Of a DNA stretch of 8,574 nt, positions 6,959-8,574 are shown one piece after another. Position 1 is the first letter of the stretch. Each line of letters opens with the position of its first letter. Below the pieces are notes generated by a model. That model was given only the letters and a program-made list of their open reading frames with translations, was not told where the DNA came from and did not search any database. The stretch lies in contig JAQUAP010000054.1 in the NCBI GenBank assembly GCA_028687205.1, positions 1 through 8,574 of the forward strand, read 5' to 3'. This DNA comes from Candidatus Omnitrophota bacterium (GTDB lineage: Bacteria > Omnitrophota > Gorgyraeia > Gygaellales > Profunditerraquicolaceae). Position numbers and translations under genes: made by a program.

Positions 6959-7732
6959 TTATAATTTTCTAATCAGGTCTTTAGCCACCTTTCTGCCGGC
7001 AAGCAGCATACCGCCGAAAATCGGCCCCATGCGCGGGCCTCCGAATACGGCGTTAGCGCACATGCCGCAGGCATAAAGCCCGGGGCATATTTCTTTAGAA
7101 TTCTTGACAATAGTATCTTCCCCTGCCTGGGCATGCATAGACTGTTCGCCCATAATCCTGCCGTTTTTGGTATTAAGCTTTATCCCGGATTTACGCTCAA
7201 CAATCCGGGCAACCTCTGCGGGATGGCCGGTTGCGTCAACCACGAATTTAGCCCGCATGGTGACCGGGTCAACATGCAAATTAGCCATTTCCACGGCGGT
7301 CCAGTTTAAAACTAAACCGCATACGCGTTTGGACCTGACCATCACATCTTCGGCGCTAATCAGGTTAAAAACCTTTAAACCCGCGTGCACGGCTTTAGAA
7401 CATATGGTCGAGACGCTGTCTATGGAGTCAGCTAAATAATAACCCTGCTCGTACTTCCGCGTCCTGACCCCAAATTCATCAAGGATTTTTCTGGCTTCTT
7501 CCTGGATGACTATTTCATTAAACATGATCCCGCCGCCCCACATGCCTCCGCCGACGGATAATTTTCTCTCAAACAAAACCACTTTTTTACCGGCCTTGGC
7601 CAGATAGTACCCGCAGACCATACCGGCAGGCCCGGCGCCGACAATCGCCACTTCTACGTCCAGGGCATTAATTAATTTTTGCTGGTAGGATTCAATGATT
7701 GCCCGTGATATTTTGATTTCATCCAACTGCAT
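6959..7732 (-). CDS. thi4: Thi4 family ADP-thiazole synthase, sulfide-dependent type
   Basis: This 257-residue cytoplasmic enzyme makes adenylated carboxythiazole phosphate, the thiazole precursor of thiamine, from NAD, glycine and a sulfur source. The nucleotide-binding motif VAIVGAGPAG (28-37) is followed by the acidic strand end LFERK (53-57) and the Thi4 marks GGGMWGGGIMFNEIVI (61-76), VDATGH (165-170) and GGPRMGPIFGGMLLAGRK (231-248). In yeast Thi4 a cysteine in the segment before the MDP motif gives up its sulfur in a single-turnover reaction. Here the matching segment is NLHVDP with His153, as in archaeal Thi4 proteins that use free sulfide and metal and turn over many times. A strong AGGGAGG ribosome site precedes the ATG at 7732. 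The TPP riboswitch just upstream independently supports the thiamine role. It appears to be a single-gene unit, closed by the palindrome downstream. Confidence 0.96.
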   Translation of the reverse strand: MQLDEIKISRAIIESYQQKLINALDVEVAIVGAGPAGMVCGYYLAKAGKKVVLFERKLSVGGGMWGGGIMFNEIVIQEEARKILDEFGVRTRKYEQGYYLADSIDSVSTICSKAVHAGLKVFNLISAEDVMVRSKRVCGLVLNWTAVEMANLHVDPVTMRAKFVVDATGHPAEVARIVERKSGIKLNTKNGRIMGEQSMHAQAGEDTIVKNSKEICPGLYACGMCANAVFGGPRMGPIFGGMLLAGRKVAKDLIRKL

Positions 7733-7746
7733 ATCCCCTCCCTTGT

Positions 7747-7780
7747 AAATAAAAAGCCCTTATGCCAGATACGTAAGGGC
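7747..7780 (-). terminator. Rho-independent terminator in the thi4 leader (riboswitch expression platform)
   Basis: On the minus strand a 7-base stem, GCCCTTA (7780-7774) with TAAGGGC (7762-7756), closes an 11-base loop and is followed by TTTTTATTT. It lies between the TPP aptamer and the thi4 ribosome site, so it should stop transcription before thi4 when thiamine pyrophosphate is bound. Its 5' arm can instead pair with the 3' end of the aptamer region, forming an antiterminator. Confidence 0.9.
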
Positions 7781-7790
7781 AGTTAAAACT

Positions 7791-7889
7791 CTTAACCTTC
7801 CCTCCGCTGGCATTATCCAGATCAGGTTTTTCGGGTCACTCCGTTTTGACGAAGACTCTCAGGCCGTTAAACAGCCTCCCCGTTTTTCT
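7791..7889 (-). promoter_or_regulatory. TPP riboswitch aptamer (THI element)
   Basis: The minus strand carries the hallmark THI-box pieces in order: CGGGG (P2 5' strand, from 7882), a P3 hairpin (stem GGCTG/CGGCC, 7876-7862), CTGAGA (7862-7857), ACCCG (P2 3' strand, 7836-7832), ACCTGATCTGG, ATAATGCCAGCG and GGGAAG. P5 is CTGG/CCAG around ATAATG. Between CTGAGA and ACCC there is an extra 6-base hairpin (CUUCGU/ACGGAG, loop CAAA), matching the optional stem known in many THI elements. The P1 closing helix is not clear by eye, so the outer limits are approximate. It senses thiamine pyrophosphate and should lower thi4 expression through the terminator that follows. Confidence 0.96.
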
Positions 7890-7900
7890 ATTACTTATTA

Positions 7901-7929
7901 ATTAGAACACAAAACTAAAATTTTGTCAA
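7901..7929 (-). promoter_or_regulatory. Sigma-70-type promoter of the riboswitch-thi4 transcript
   Basis: The minus strand has a perfect -35 TTGACA (7929-7924), a 17-base spacer and -10 TCTAAT (7906-7901; five of six consensus positions). The start would be near 7894, just before the TPP aptamer, as expected for a riboswitch-controlled gene. The promoter begins 23 bases after the stop codon of the upstream ABC permease, so thi4 has its own start of transcription. Confidence 0.8.
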
Positions 7930-7952
7930 GTGCCCAGAAGGCTGTAAAAAAC

Positions 7953-8574
7953 TTAGCCTAAACTCCTGCGGAAGCGCAGCGCGCTAAAGCTGATGACTAA
8001 AATGCCCATGATTAATAACGGCACAAGTTGGGGCCAGAGGACTTCCACCCCCACCCCTTTTAGAAACAGGCTCCGGACAACGACCATAAAATAACGTAAA
8101 GGATTAAGAAAGGTAAACCACTGGATGAGTTGCGGCATATTGGCTATCGGATAGGCAAACCCGGATAAGAGGAGTGTCGGCATATAGAAAAGAAAAACCG
8201 ACATCATCGCCTCCTGCTGGGTCGAAGATATGGTGGAAATAAATAAACCTATCCCTAAAGTAGTAAATAAATATATGCAGGTAGATAAGAGCAATAAAAG
8301 CAGGTTGCCTCTTAAGGGTATATGGAACCAGAGTACGCCTAATATAGTAATCAGCGTAATCTGGACCAGCGCGATGATCGCAAAAGGCAGGAGCTTACCG
8401 ACAATCAGGTCAAGCGGCTTTAAGGGGCTGACAATCAGCTGTTCCATCGTCCCTATTTCTTTTTCTTTTACGATTGCCATGGCGGTCAATAAAAGCGACA
8501 TCATGGTCACAATGATCGCAATCACGCCTGGAAGGTAATAATTCCTGGAAATAAGATTACCGTTGAACCAGGCG
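7953..8574 (-). CDS. ABC-2 type transporter permease, C-terminal part (YbhR/YbhS/YhhJ-like; cut by window edge)
   Basis: The frame is open to the right edge and gives 206 residues plus a TAA stop. A GTG at 8525 could pose as a start, but the frame continues upstream with AWFNGNLISRNYYLPG. This matches the conserved segment before the first core membrane helix of YhhJ/YbhR-type permeases, so the start lies outside the window. Visible features are a helix around PGVIAIIVTMMSLLLTAMAI, the cytoplasmic segment EKEIGTMEQLIVSPLKPLDLIVGKLLPF, and four or five more hydrophobic segments ending in a basic tail (RFRRSLG). LLSGFAYPIANMPQLIQW and PLRYFMVVVRSLFL are also typical of the family. The family exports drugs or other hydrophobic compounds with a separate ATPase, expected further upstream. 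No clear terminator follows the gene, so some read-through into the thi4 leader is possible. Confidence 0.93.
   Translation of the reverse strand, partial: AWFNGNLISRNYYLPGVIAIIVTMMSLLLTAMAIVKEKEIGTMEQLIVSPLKPLDLIVGKLLPFAIIALVQITLITILGVLWFHIPLRGNLLLLLLSTCIYLFTTLGIGLFISTISSTQQEAMMSVFLFYMPTLLLSGFAYPIANMPQLIQWFTFLNPLRYFMVVVRSLFLKGVGVEVLWPQLVPLLIMGILVISFSALRFRRSLG

Noticed and set aside
1..8574. CRISPR arrays, tRNA or rRNA genes, transposase genes, toxin-antitoxin or phage genes
   Set aside because: I saw no regularly spaced repeats, no cloverleaf or rRNA-like segments, and no such coding frames. The only repeat of note is the single palindrome at 6874-6950.

Overview
The window reads as chromosomal DNA from a diderm (outer-membrane-bearing) bacterium. 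It encodes a complete tripartite efflux system with lipoprotein signal peptides and TolC-type outer membrane channels. Base composition looks balanced, and codon use looks similar across the genes by eye. A sulfide-dependent type Thi4 under a TPP riboswitch points to an anaerobic or sulfide-exposed lineage. The phylum cannot be fixed from this sequence alone. An uncultured diderm such as Omnitrophota or a deltaproteobacterial relative is a guess.

Every recognised gene is on the minus strand, so the window is best read from right to left. At the right edge is the C-terminal part of an ABC-2 drug/export permease (7953-8574). Next comes a gap of about 220 bases holding a near-consensus promoter, a TPP riboswitch and an intrinsic terminator. 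These control thi4 (6959-7732), which makes the thiazole half of thiamine. A long, nearly perfect palindrome (6874-6950) closes thi4 and directly abuts the promoter of the next unit.

That unit is an apparent five-gene operon: a TetR/AcrR-type regulator (6169-6780), a periplasmic adaptor lipoprotein (5028-6131), an HAE1-type RND pump (1805-4993), an OprM-type outer membrane channel lipoprotein (268-1803), and the start of a second TolC-family gene that runs off the left edge (1-237). Intergenic gaps are 37, 34, 1 and 30 bases. The regulator probably represses its own promoter, where a 6-4-6 palindrome lies at the predicted transcription start. The pump, adaptor and channel would form one inner-to-outer-membrane machine exporting hydrophobic or amphiphilic compounds.

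I do not see a clearly undescribed system. The points most worth a second look are the palindromic repeat between the two units, the predicted TetR operator, the terminator/antiterminator design of the riboswitch, the histidine-type Thi4, and the two outer membrane channel genes in tandem.
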